64,000 nt of DNA from Natrarchaeobius halalkaliphilus (GTDB lineage Archaea; Halobacteriota; Halobacteria; Halobacteriales; Natrialbaceae): positions 434,001 through 498,000 of the forward strand of contig NZ_REFY01000001.1 in assembly GCF_003841485.1 (NCBI RefSeq). The letters run 5' to 3'. The stretch's first letter is position 1. Every line of letters begins with the position of its first letter. Positions 25,761 through 34,736 of the stretch are shown piece after piece. Under the pieces are notes generated by a model that saw nothing but the letters and a program-made list of their open reading frames with translations, ran no database searches and was not told the origin of the DNA. A program made the position numbers and the translations under genes.

Positions 25761-27296
25761 ATGATAAGTAAATATGACGCAAGTGCCGATCGTGTAAACC
25801 ATTTTGGAGAGATATTGCGGATCGTAAGTGAACATCATGTTGACCGAAACCAGGTTCATATAATCGGGGATGCAGCATTAGCATTTTACGGTGTTTGTGA
25901 CAATGAGGAATTAAATATCTTAATCTATAACGATAAGGTGCGGCGGACTTTATTAAATTCAGAAGATACAGGCGAGTGTATTAATATTTTGGACCGTAAC
26001 CCGTTCGGGATAATTGGTATCTCAAACTCAGAACTAAGGTCAAACTCGAATTATTGGATAACTGTCCGGGGATTTAAAGTTGTAAAACCCGAATTATTAA
26101 TGGCACTCAAAGGAGCTCGAAGGACACAAAAAGATTTAGATGATGTCAAACTAATGTACGACAATCTGCGTATAAAAAGTGACAGTTGGGATTGGGACCT
26201 TGTTCGTATCATTCCTGTTTGGGATAGAAAATCATTAACCAAAGAAACAAAATTGCAAACGTTAGGAAGACTCCCCTTCTCTTTTTTCAATAGTTTAAAA
26301 TCAGATGGGGGAATCAAAACCGCGAAGAAGACACTTCGGTTTATAATTGACGCCTTCACACCTATAGATGTTTCTTCAAAAGAATCGAACACAGTGTCAC
26401 TTTTAGACCTTATCAAAGAAAATAAGGATAATTGCCCAATTGTCTATGTTTTATCCAATCAATTTTCCGACAATGGTGTATTTGTGCGGAATGATGTTGT
26501 GGCTCGTATAATGATGTTGGAAGGATTTGAATTCCAGTCAGAGTGTATTAATCCTCACCTGGAAACTGGTGGACGCAATGAATATCTATGCTTATCCGAT
26601 GAAGGCGACATCCAAACAGGGATCGGACAGTTGGCAAAGGAGATATTTATCCAAGGTCAGAACCAGTCAAATTTAAACACGGAGGCCACATTGAAAGTTG
26701 ATTTTGTTAAGGATGGAAATTCTAGACGAACAGGCCCTGACTGGCTCAAAAACAATTTTACCCGATCCGAACAGGAGAAGATCATTGATCGACGTCGTCA
26801 AATGTTCCACAATTATGGAGTATTGTTTCATATGATCCTCTGGCCAGGAGCCACAAATTATTTTCCAGAAATTGGGAGATTTGTCAACCCCATGGGAAAT
26901 ATCCGCTCATCGATGAAATATAATATATCTAAAAATTTTGACCGACTGGTTAAAGATATATACAGTATTGACCAACGAAATGAGCGATGGTTTAGAGATA
27001 AAAAAATCTATGAATTGAAAAAATATAAGCCTAGCATTCAGGTACTAACTATTCAGGTAGATAACCCGACATTTAAACTTGATGGTGGAGGAATGATGTG
27101 CAAGGAGGTATATAATATGAAGGTGGATATACGTAAAAATATACAAAAAGATAGGCGCGATTATATCTATGGAACCTGTGTTCATGCAACTGATGAATTT
27201 AAACACAATATCCATGTGGAGAGAGTGTTAAGCGAGATTGAGAATGGAGAATATAATCCAGAAAAAAGCACAGAAGAATTTCAAAATGACAAATGA
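25761..27296 (+). CDS. Large NTase-like hypothetical protein
   Basis: A 511-residue protein. Residues 1-150 resemble an NTase-fold domain of the type found beside sugar or toxin pathways (VHIIGDAALAFYGVCDNEELNILIYND, then VVKPELLMALKGARRTQKDLDDV). The C-terminal 300 residues form a separate unknown domain rich in charged and aromatic residues and ending with YGTCVHATDEFKHNIHVERVL. It is AT-rich and continues the same-direction gene run. I cannot assign a function; a glycan-modification role is suggested only by context. Confidence 0.6.
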   Translation: MISKYDASADRVNHFGEILRIVSEHHVDRNQVHIIGDAALAFYGVCDNEELNILIYNDKVRRTLLNSEDTGECINILDRNPFGIIGISNSELRSNSNYWITVRGFKVVKPELLMALKGARRTQKDLDDVKLMYDNLRIKSDSWDWDLVRIIPVWDRKSLTKETKLQTLGRLPFSFFNSLKSDGGIKTAKKTLRFIIDAFTPIDVSSKESNTVSLLDLIKENKDNCPIVYVLSNQFSDNGVFVRNDVVARIMMLEGFEFQSECINPHLETGGRNEYLCLSDEGDIQTGIGQLAKEIFIQGQNQSNLNTEATLKVDFVKDGNSRRTGPDWLKNNFTRSEQEKIIDRRRQMFHNYGVLFHMILWPGATNYFPEIGRFVNPMGNIRSSMKYNISKNFDRLVKDIYSIDQRNERWFRDKKIYELKKYKPSIQVLTIQVDNPTFKLDGGGMMCKEVYNMKVDIRKNIQKDRRDYIYGTCVHATDEFKHNIHVERVLSEIENGEYNPEKSTEEFQNDK

Positions 27297-27320
27297 GTAT
27301 TCTAGTTCGGAAATAACAAA

Positions 27321-28139
27321 ATGAACAAAAAGATCAATCAGGCATTGAATCTGATATCTGATGAAGGATTAACAGCCCTATTAAAATCTACTATATCATA
27401 TATTCGATGGCGAGGTTCCCCAAGTGACGGGGTGCAATTCCATTATAAAACTAAACTCAGACATCGGGTGCAACAGTTGCAGTATAAAGCACCAGCACAC
27501 CCATATAAAATGATTTATGTGGACCCATCTGAAATTGAATATTATTGTCCAAGTATTCCACACAAATCCGGGTTATCTCAAATTTTAGACGATCATTCTA
27601 AACACTTTGAGCACCGTCTCCCAATTGAAAACCACTGGATATTTCGGGGTCTCACAGAACGCTTTGTCGAAAATAAAGAATGGGAGGCAACCGAGTATTA
27701 TGGAGTGGCTGAAAAAAAATTCGAAAATAATGATTCCTTTTGGGGGTATGACAGCTTAAACCAATTCAAAAAAGAACGTTTGCATTTCAATGAGCTCCTT
27801 TATAATTCTATCAAAGAAAGTGGTTACCTGCCTAATTATAGAGGAAAACATAATGTTCCTAAAAATGATAAGCGACAAACCCAACTTAAGTATAGAGATA
27901 GTTTGGAACCTCTTGTTGGAATCGGTAAATGTGGTGAGATTTACTGGAGAAATGGTTTTCATCGTTTCACAATAGCGCGTATTTTGGATGTTGGTGAAAT
28001 CCCAGTAAATGTCCTTGCCAGACATGAACAATGGCAAAAGACACGAGATCATGTATATGAAAATACCTATTCAACCTCTCCCGAAAATGTTGATAATCAC
28101 CACGATCATCCAGACATGATGGACATAGTTCAAATTTAA
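27321..28139 (+). CDS. ParB-like domain protein of glycan clusters, paralog 1
   Basis: A 272-residue protein with a C-terminal ParB/sulfiredoxin-like segment (GKCGEIYWRNGFHRFTIARILDVGEIPVNVLARHEQWQ, given here as GFHRFTIARIL and IPVNVLARHEQW). The canonical DGRHRF of relatives is NGFHRF here, so the acidic residue is lost. It has a clear paralog at 30187-31086 that keeps DGRHRF. Both are followed directly by IS1595 transposase remnants, so they arose by a segmental duplication. Function unknown; such genes recur in haloarchaeal polysaccharide loci. Confidence 0.65.
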   Translation: MNKKINQALNLISDEGLTALLKSTISYIRWRGSPSDGVQFHYKTKLRHRVQQLQYKAPAHPYKMIYVDPSEIEYYCPSIPHKSGLSQILDDHSKHFEHRLPIENHWIFRGLTERFVENKEWEATEYYGVAEKKFENNDSFWGYDSLNQFKKERLHFNELLYNSIKESGYLPNYRGKHNVPKNDKRQTQLKYRDSLEPLVGIGKCGEIYWRNGFHRFTIARILDVGEIPVNVLARHEQWQKTRDHVYENTYSTSPENVDNHHDHPDMMDIVQI

Positions 28140-28310
28140 TGTTTAATGTTGTGTGACACTTTGTTGATATCACAGCGTAGCTTTAATGGCATGTTTGAGC
28201 GCTTTTTTCTCCGGTTTCCGCAGTAATTCCCACCGAAGTTGGCAGGCTTGAAGATACTGAGTGAGTTTCTCCTTAGAGATGCCCGATGTGGCGAGAGCCA
28301 CGGATCGCTG
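28140..28310 (-). pseudogene. C-terminal fragment of an IS1595 transposase
   Basis: Read on the minus strand in shifted frames this gives KEKLTQYLQACQLRWELL and KKALKHAIKATL, the end of the haloarchaeal IS1595 (ISXO2-like) transposase. The outermost ~40 bases match those at 31095-31140. The N-terminal part is missing and the sequence runs into an IS630 remnant. Confidence 0.7.
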
Positions 28311-28314
28311 GGGT

Positions 28315-29110
28315 GATCAGCGAGACTTTTGACCATCTGGGAGGAATGCGTTGATCCAGTCACTAGCGAAGCTCAGTTGGTGACTCAACCGGAAAAATGT
28401 ATCGGTGAGGAACGCGCTAGAATGGTCTTGGTCTGCGAAGATCTCTGGTAAGATCTCGCGCTTCAGGTCTTTCCATAGCGATTCTATGGCGTCTAATGTC
28501 GGCGAATACAGCGGAATGAAGGCGAACCGCTGCCGAGTTCGTCGGCCTGTTCCTGCGTAAGTTTCGCATGGTGGGAGCCGTAATCGTCGGCTACGATCAG
28601 AATCCGGTTGGACGGATTCTGCTCGCGAATTTCTTCGAGTGCCTCAACGATCGTCTCCTTGGCCAACCGCTTCTTAAATGAGATTACGCTCTGGCCAGTC
28701 AGCGCATAGAAGTTGATCGACCGCTTGGGAAACGTACCAGTGGTTTCTCGATCGTCACTGTCCGGTCAAACGGCCACATCTTCTGGAAGTTTTCAAACAG
28801 CTGTAGACACGGCTCATCGAAAAAACCCGAACACAACGGGTCTTCTTCCTCTTCTGCTGCCTCGTCTTCTTTGTCTGTCTCCTCGTTGTCATCGAGCGCC
28901 TGGAGAGGCGCTCGGCGAGAATCTCGTCTGTATCGTCGGGGCGGCGTGGTCCATCGGCCGTGGTTGGGCGTAATTCATCCCCGCTTCTCGGAGTTTCCGA
29001 CTTAGGTGGGCTGGATAGTACGTGACGTCGTAGTGATCTTCGATGAACGCGTGAATCTGATTCGGAGTCCACGGTTGCCCTCTTCGAAAACGTTACAGAG
29101 TTCATCCCAC
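28315..29110 (-). pseudogene. Decayed IS630-family transposase
   Basis: Frameshifted remnant. Pieces in different frames align with the intact IS630 copy at 32730-33836: WDELCNVFEEG, INFYALTGQSVISFKKR, EEIREQNPSNRILIVADDYGSHH (catalytic Asp), FAFIPLYSPTLDAIESLWKDLKRE (second Asp/Glu) and the end DWINAFLPDGQKSR. At least two frameshifts are needed. The N-terminal ~100 residues are missing where the IS5 element begins. Confidence 0.85.
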
Positions 29111-30041
29111 TGCTCTATTGAAAACGCCATACGGAAGCGGGATTAGAGTGTTTCACTGAGACCCTCGATGTTGTGGATAGCAAACATAAGGACGATTTCA
29201 CGAAACTGTCGATACCAGGCTAGTGACCGAACGTCAGGGCCCAGAGACCGCTTCGTCGAGGAATAGGACGTTTCTGCCATCCATCGCTGATTGTAGCCGT
29301 TCGTGCGTATCAGCGCGTTGTGAAGATGTGGACCGAGCGTTGAGCCACTTCGTAAGAGAAGTGGCTCGATGCTCTCGGCATAGTATTCGTATCGTATCGG
29401 CCAGTTATGAAAAGCCTTATCAGCCGCGACAGAGACCAACTCGTCCGCATTCCGGCGGACGAGCTTCCGCCCGAGTATCGTGTCATGACGCCATTTGACC
29501 GAGCAATGAACATCAAGCACTGCCAGTGACTCAACATCCGTCAGTGTCGTCACTTTCAGGGTCTGGATCGTGCGATCGACCCGTTTGAGGTAGTAATGGG
29601 ACGCATGTCCACGCTCGAAAAACGTGCTGTCGAGGGCCACGTGTCCGGAATTCGGGTGTTGCTGCGCGGAGACGCGCAGCAACGCTCGCCAGACGCGCAT
29701 TGCGAACCGATCGAACGAGTACCAGAACGTCGTTGGGTCTGGCAGTGCCTCCGGCAACAAGTCCAGCAGCTCACAAATCGCCGGCATCAACCTGAGCCGA
29801 TCGATCACTTCCGTATACGTCCAACCTTCTTCCAATCGAAGACAGTGAACGACGACGTGGACCCAGCGGGGAAGCCCGCCAGAGGCGGGTTTCCCCGCAT
29901 ACGACCCAAACGCTTGTTTAGCCAGCCGTCGACAGATCCGAGTGAAGTCGAGGAGGTTTATTGCCATATAATTCGCTTCTCGACTTCATCTCGTTACCAA
30001 GCACAGCATACGCCCCGACGCAGTCGTCCATTTTCAATAGA
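29111..30041 (-). mobile_element. IS5-family insertion sequence
   Basis: An element of about 931 bases carrying one transposase. Its ends are perfect 15-base inverted repeats, CTGCTCTATTGAAAA at 29111-29125 and its complement at 30027-30041. I cannot find a matching target duplication, perhaps because flanking sequence was lost. It truncates the IS630 remnant. Confidence 0.7.
29143..29967 (-). CDS. IS5-family transposase
   Basis: A 274-residue transposase with an N-terminal DUF772-like helical domain (WVHVVVHCLRLEEGWTYTEVIDRL) and the DDE nuclease: first Asp in HVALDSTFFERG, second Asp in VSVAADKAFHNWPIR and the late Glu in RWMAETSYSSTKRSLG. The reading frame is complete, so the element may be active. 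The start codon lies about 75 bases inside the right-hand inverted repeat. Confidence 0.92.
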   Translation of the reverse strand: MAINLLDFTRICRRLAKQAFGSYAGKPASGGLPRWVHVVVHCLRLEEGWTYTEVIDRLRLMPAICELLDLLPEALPDPTTFWYSFDRFAMRVWRALLRVSAQQHPNSGHVALDSTFFERGHASHYYLKRVDRTIQTLKVTTLTDVESLAVLDVHCSVKWRHDTILGRKLVRRNADELVSVAADKAFHNWPIRYEYYAESIEPLLLRSGSTLGPHLHNALIRTNGYNQRWMAETSYSSTKRSLGPDVRSLAWYRQFREIVLMFAIHNIEGLSETL

Positions 30042-30186
30042 GCAGATCGAAGAACCACAGAGGATCCACCAGACACGAGAAGCATGTTACGTCACTAAAC
30101 TGAGGTGTGGCCCTTAACTAGAGACGAATACACATGCCACTTCACTTCCTCAACTCGCCTTGTGAAGTACTGATAGTGTTTCTAAA

Positions 30187-31086
30187 ATGATTTTGAACTG
30201 GATCGTAATAGTGCGAGTGGAGGATCATCGGAATTTATATTATGCTCTATCGCCAATGTTTACAAAAATATGGGGTTTTATGACTTCTGCTCGTAATATA
30301 CCCAATTTGACTATAAGGTTATTCGAATACTCAGAGGACCTTGCTGCGCATTCAACTGTATACAATGACATTTCTCCAAAGGTGTATAATGTTATAAGAA
30401 GAATTGGTTCCGAGAGATGTGACCAATCAATAAAACCCTATAAATTACTATATATAGATCCTGAGGAAGTATCTGAATTCACGAGGAGAAGAAGGCCGAT
30501 ATCAAGAACAGGGTTTGGAGTAATAAAGGGAGGAGATTGGGATATTAGAAATAAGCAACAATTTGGAACTAGTTATCCTGAACCGATGGAGGAATATTTC
30601 AATCAGGTATATCCATCAACTGAGTACAATGATTATGTATTTTATAAAAGTCTGGAGAAACATTTTATTGAGGGTGTTGAGTGGAAAAATACAGAGTATA
30701 TCGAAATCTGTCTACACCATCTTGATAAATACAGTGGACCGATCTGGCATGGGTGCAAGACTGAAAACGAGATATATGAACGAGCGTCATATGTCGATGA
30801 ACTTTATGACAAAATCAAATCAGATGGGTTCAAACCTTACCACGAGCTTGAACCTAAGCGATTACCAAAATCACGAGCAAATGAAGTAACAGTCGATATT
30901 GGGAGGAATGGTGACTTCCTTTTTGTTGATGGCCGCCATCGATTTTCAATTGCGAGACTTATTGGAATTGATAGAATTCCTGTGGCAGTACTGGTTAGAC
31001 ACGAAAAATGGATGGAAACACGAAAGCAGTATAAAAAAGGTGAGATTAAGTCTGATCATCCTGACTTTGAAGCTTTAAGACCGTGA
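30187..31086 (+). CDS. ParB-like domain protein of glycan clusters, paralog 2
   Basis: A 299-residue paralog of the protein at 27321-28139. Shared anchors are PYKLLYIDPEEV, a middle EGVEWKNTEY segment (EWEATEY in paralog 1) and the ParB-like core VDGRHRFSIARLIGIDRIPV with VLVRHEKWMETR. Here the DGRHRF motif is intact. The region between positions 60 and 130 differs most. The gene is AT-rich, in the same orientation as its paralog, and followed by an IS1595 remnant in the same relative place. Function unknown. Confidence 0.65.
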   Translation: MILNWIVIVRVEDHRNLYYALSPMFTKIWGFMTSARNIPNLTIRLFEYSEDLAAHSTVYNDISPKVYNVIRRIGSERCDQSIKPYKLLYIDPEEVSEFTRRRRPISRTGFGVIKGGDWDIRNKQQFGTSYPEPMEEYFNQVYPSTEYNDYVFYKSLEKHFIEGVEWKNTEYIEICLHHLDKYSGPIWHGCKTENEIYERASYVDELYDKIKSDGFKPYHELEPKRLPKSRANEVTVDIGRNGDFLFVDGRHRFSIARLIGIDRIPVAVLVRHEKWMETRKQYKKGEIKSDHPDFEALRP

Positions 31087-32725
31087 ATAATTCAGCGCTC
31101 TTGTGTAGCACTTTGTTTATCTCACAGCGTAGATTTAATAGCGTATCTGAGCGCTTCTTTCCTCGGCTTTCGTAGTAATTCTGGTCGAAGTTCAAAGGCA
31201 CGGGATACTGTGTGGGTTTATCCTTCGAGATGCTCGATGTGGCGAGAGCCACGCTCGTAGCAGTGATCTGTGGCTCTCGCAGTTTTGACGTGGACATTTT
31301 TGTCCGCGTATTCACCGTCGACATTGACGACGTAATCGCGCTCGAATGCGGTATCCTTGTTGAGTGGAACATAGGCACGAAATCCAACAGTATCGATGAT
31401 CAATGGCTCGTTCCCCGATTTGCGAGAAAGATCCGAATCATCGACAAATTTCGCGGGGAGCATATACCGGTTGCTGATGCCACGATCGACGATTGTAAAC
31501 ACCGGTGGTTTGTCCTGTTTTTGTGATCCTCGTCCGCGCGTAGGGAGACCACGCAAGCGTGACCGGCCATCCCGCTCGTGGCCTTTCATTCCCGCAGAGA
31601 GGTAGACTTCGCCAATCTCGACCGAGCTAACGAGGGTGAGCGAAACCTTCTCGGGCACCTTCGTGAAACTAATGGAGACTCGTGTTAAAGTGGAGATACG
31701 CGTAAATTGGAAGCAGCCACTTTCTAAGCGCAATCTTCAAATGGGTGAAGATCGTTCCCGTCTTGTTGTTGAACGTGCAGTCGCAATTCTTGCAAAGATA
31801 GCGCTAAAGGTGTCTATAGCTGCCATTCTTGACCGCATGGTCAGAACGGCAGTGGGAACAGGAACTCTGTTACGCCGGAAAATCTGCTGTAGCAGGTCCG
31901 CTGTAACCGATTGGTCGTGTCCCAAACTCGTCTAGAGTCGTAACTGACTCCTGTGGAAACAGGGTCACCTCTGGTACCTACCCCGAAGTGACCCATGCAC
32001 GCCACAATCGACGCGCAATTCACAGTTAGTCTCGACCCAGACAAAACGCTACCGCTTGCCACGCTCGCTGAATCTCTTACCGAGATTCAGCTCGAGGCCA
32101 CTATCCTCGAGGAGATCGTCAGAAGCCTCGACGAGCGCCTCGTCGAGGCGTATTGCGGGGAGAAACACGCGCGCGGAAACGGCGACCGCCGTTTCCAGCG
32201 CGCTGGCACCACGACACGAACAGCCGTTACAACTGCTGGAGAACACGAATTCACTCTCCACCACGTCAAAGATACCGCTGCTACTGAGGACAATCCAACC
32301 TACTTCCGTCCACTCGAGGATCTCGTCGAATTCGACGGACAGCGCATCTATCAAGAGGATGTTTCGCTCCAGAGTACCGACCTCGCTACGTCGCTCAGCT
32401 TTCGTGATGCCGTCGCCCACGGCGACGGCTTCACTCCGATGCCTTCGAAAACGACGATCAACCGCCGAGTCCGTGAGTACGGCAGCAAACTCGGTGACTT
32501 CGTTCGTGATCGGCTTCCTGGGACGAACGCAGACACTGTCGTTCCTGACGGAACGAAGTGTCACAGCCAGGACGATCACTGCACGTACCACGACGTCAAC
32601 GTCACCCTCGGACAGACCACCGAGGAAGACACGGAAACGACGCTCTTAGACGTCAATCTCAACGATTCTTGGGATGATACAGCCGAGACTCTCGAGGAGA
32701 ACGAGGCGGTCACTGACGACGCGTA

Positions 32726-33879
32726 GTGGTTAACGTAACTTCTTGATGAATTTGCTGAGATGGTTTTCTATCCACGAGCCTGCGAAGCTCAGTCGGTTAG
32801 TGAGGTTCGTGAAGATTCTATCGAGGAGGGCGCGGTACTCGTCCGCGCCCTCCACGATCAGGGGCGATGATTCCCATTTGAGACTCTTCCAGACCGGCTC
32901 GATTGGATTAAGATGCGGTGAGCCGACGGGAAGAAAGATGAGGTCGATCCCAAGTTCGTGGGCGCGTTTCCGCGTGTGCGCACAAATGTGTGACGAGAAG
33001 TTGTCCAAGACGAGCAGAATCCGCTGGCTCGGATTCTGCTCGCGGATCTCCTCGAAACACGCGCAGATCCGTTCTTTTTCTTGATTCAGAGGAAACTGAA
33101 GGACGCTCTCACCGTTGAGCGCATAGAACCCGGCCGCTGGTGTATCGATTTTCACCAGCGGCCGGGTGATTGTCGGCTCGCTCACCGTGTAGAGTCGCTG
33201 TGAATTGTCCCATGGTTGCGGATGCGAGATATCGAAGAACCCGATAGTTGTTCCACCGTCCGTCCGAATATCGTCGTCAACCGTCCATTCCTCATCACCG
33301 TCGTCCTCAGGTTGCTTGTTGTGAGGCTCATCTTTCTTATCCTCGGCGAACGCGTCGGAAACGCGTTCGTCGAGGATTTCGTCAGCGTTCTCTGGGCGGT
33401 CTGGCCTCTCTGTACGCGGAATCGCGTACGAGAGGCCAAGATCATCCAACAGTCGCGGGATGTAGTTTGGATGGAATTCGATGTCAAATTCTTCGTTCAG
33501 GAGGTGCTGAATCTCCTGTTTCTTCCACGGTTCGCCGTCTTCGAGGAGGTCAAGAAGACGCTCGCGCTCGTCTTCGCCGAGCTTCGGGGGACGTCCGTCC
33601 CCGAAGTTCGGGGTGAGTTTCCCGAGTCCACCTTCATTCCAGCGCTTCGCCCAGAGACTCCCGGTTGATTGAGACATTCCAACATCATCGGCTGCATCTT
33701 CGAGTGTTGCGCCCTTGTACAGCCGTTTGATGAAGGTAAGCCGCTTGCTCACCTTCTCGTCGTCAGTTTGTGTGAGTAAGCGGTCGAGATCGTCCTCACT
33801 GAGGTGACGGACGATCTCTTTTTCTCGTCCCGTCATTACTCTCTCAACTCAGGGTACACCTAAATCTTCTGTGACTCAC
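32726..33879 (-). mobile_element. IS630-family element with TA target duplication
   Basis: 1154 bases flanked by TA at 32724-32725 and 33880-33881, the IS630/Tc1 target rule. The ends are short imperfect inverted repeats (both begin GTG after the TA, with matching T and AC further in). It carries one complete transposase on the minus strand. Confidence 0.9.
32730..33836 (-). CDS. IS630-family transposase
   Basis: A 368-residue protein. The N-terminal half has an HTH pair (RLTFIKRLYKGATLEDAADDVGMSQ ... GRPPKLGEDERERLLDLLEDG). The DDE catalytic core follows: GFFDISHPQPW region for the first Asp, RILLVLDNFSSHICAH for the second, and FLPVGSPHLNPIEPVWKSLKW for the Glu. The acidic linker EDKKDEPHNKQPEDDGDEEW is a haloarchaeal adaptation. 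It is complete, and a decayed relative lies at 28315-29110. Confidence 0.95.
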   Translation of the reverse strand: MTGREKEIVRHLSEDDLDRLLTQTDDEKVSKRLTFIKRLYKGATLEDAADDVGMSQSTGSLWAKRWNEGGLGKLTPNFGDGRPPKLGEDERERLLDLLEDGEPWKKQEIQHLLNEEFDIEFHPNYIPRLLDDLGLSYAIPRTERPDRPENADEILDERVSDAFAEDKKDEPHNKQPEDDGDEEWTVDDDIRTDGGTTIGFFDISHPQPWDNSQRLYTVSEPTITRPLVKIDTPAAGFYALNGESVLQFPLNQEKERICACFEEIREQNPSQRILLVLDNFSSHICAHTRKRAHELGIDLIFLPVGSPHLNPIEPVWKSLKWESSPLIVEGADEYRALLDRIFTNLTNRLSFAGSWIENHLSKFIKKLR

Positions 33880-34549
33880 TATACGGTCGTCAGTGACGCC
33901 GAGAACGCGCTCGTCGATGCGTTCGAGAATGGTGACCGATCTCACCAGCTCGACCTCGTTCACGTCGATCGAACGCTCGGGTACAAGCTCTGGAAAGACG
34001 ATGCGTTTCCGCTCTCCGAGCGGAAAGCAATCGTCTCTGGCGTTACGAATGATCTGTTCCATCTGAAGAACTCTGTCGCATTCCATGCACCGAGGAATGA
34101 GCGTTTGGCGATCCGCGAGCGGATCGACCAAACGCTCGAGAACCTTCGGAAAGAAGCCTGGAGGTTAGAGCACCAACACTCCCCAAAAGCAGCGGCGTAC
34201 CTTCGGGAATGGGCGGAAGCAACCGTGACGTTCGCGGAGTTCGCGCTGAACCAACAGCAGGTTCCGTGGACATCAAACGTGGTCGAACGAGCCATGGGTG
34301 AAGTTTCGAAACGGTGTAAGAATCAATGGATGAGGTGGTCAGAAACAGGGCTAGAGTCGCTTCTCTGGTTGAATCTGGTGCAGTACGCTGATCCCGAGCA
34401 GTTCGCGGCGTTCGCCGACGAACTGCTCGAGCGGTCAGCCAAAACAGCCATCACAATGGAGGTGTCAACTGAAGCTACCAGAGGCAAACTCTAGACGACT
34501 TTGGGACGGGACCAACCGATTTCGGCCCAAACATCTCTAGCGGAATCAT

Positions 34550-34736
34550 ACGTATCGGGTACCGTTGACGCGGTGTCCTTGTCCTCTTCGATCCCACAGG
34601 GCCAGCTGAACAGTATCAACGATCTCCTACAGAGGGGCGTAAAATCATACGAAATCCGGCTGACGGTCTGATGGGAAGGCAATCACTGAAAATAAAACAG
34701 CTTGCGATGATCCGGTTGGTTTAGCAAAATCTTAAG
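34550..34736. other. Flank of the IS nest
   Basis: Presumably the terminal part of the IS1595 remnant and short unassigned sequence. I could not identify its inverted repeat. Confidence 0.35.

Larger units (their letters stand above)
31995..34494 (+). pseudogene. ISH6 transposase split by IS630
   Basis: The N-terminal 243 codons (31995-32723) and the C-terminal part (33882-34494) are separated by IS630. If the IS630 and one TA copy are removed, the frame closes exactly as ...TDDA-Y-TVVSDAENAL and gives a 447-residue transposase without stop. The N part has ITEIQLE-like coiled helices and PDGTKCHSQ; the C part has LDLVHVDRTLGYKLWKDD and NVVERAMGEVSKRCKNQWMRWS with the catalytic Glu. So the insertion alone inactivated it. 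Confidence 0.92.
31913..34513 (+). mobile_element. ISH6 element with 8-bp target duplication
   Basis: Ends are near-perfect inverted repeats of about 26 bases (left start GGTCGTGTCCCAAACTCG, right end the complement of GGTCCCGTCCCAAAGTCG). The flanks carry an exact 8-bp direct duplication AACCGATT at 31905-31912 and 34514-34521. The target is the N-terminal part of the IS1595 transposase gene. Total length is inflated by an IS630 insertion of 1154 bases plus TA. Confidence 0.93.
31095..34549 (-). pseudogene. IS1595-family transposase remnant split by ISH6
   Basis: The transposase gene starts at 34549 (MIPLEMFGPKSV), is interrupted after 34514 by the ISH6 element, resumes below 31913 (VTADLLQQIFRRN, then CSHCRSDHAVKNGSY zinc ribbon and YLCKNCDCTFNNKTGTIF in shifted frames) and continues with a clear ISXO2-like core: EIGEVYLSAGMKGHERDG, SRLRGLPTRGRGSQKQDKPPV and FRAYVPLNKDTAFERDYVVN. 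The end decays in frame near 31230. It is dead through frameshifts as well as the insertion. Confidence 0.85.
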
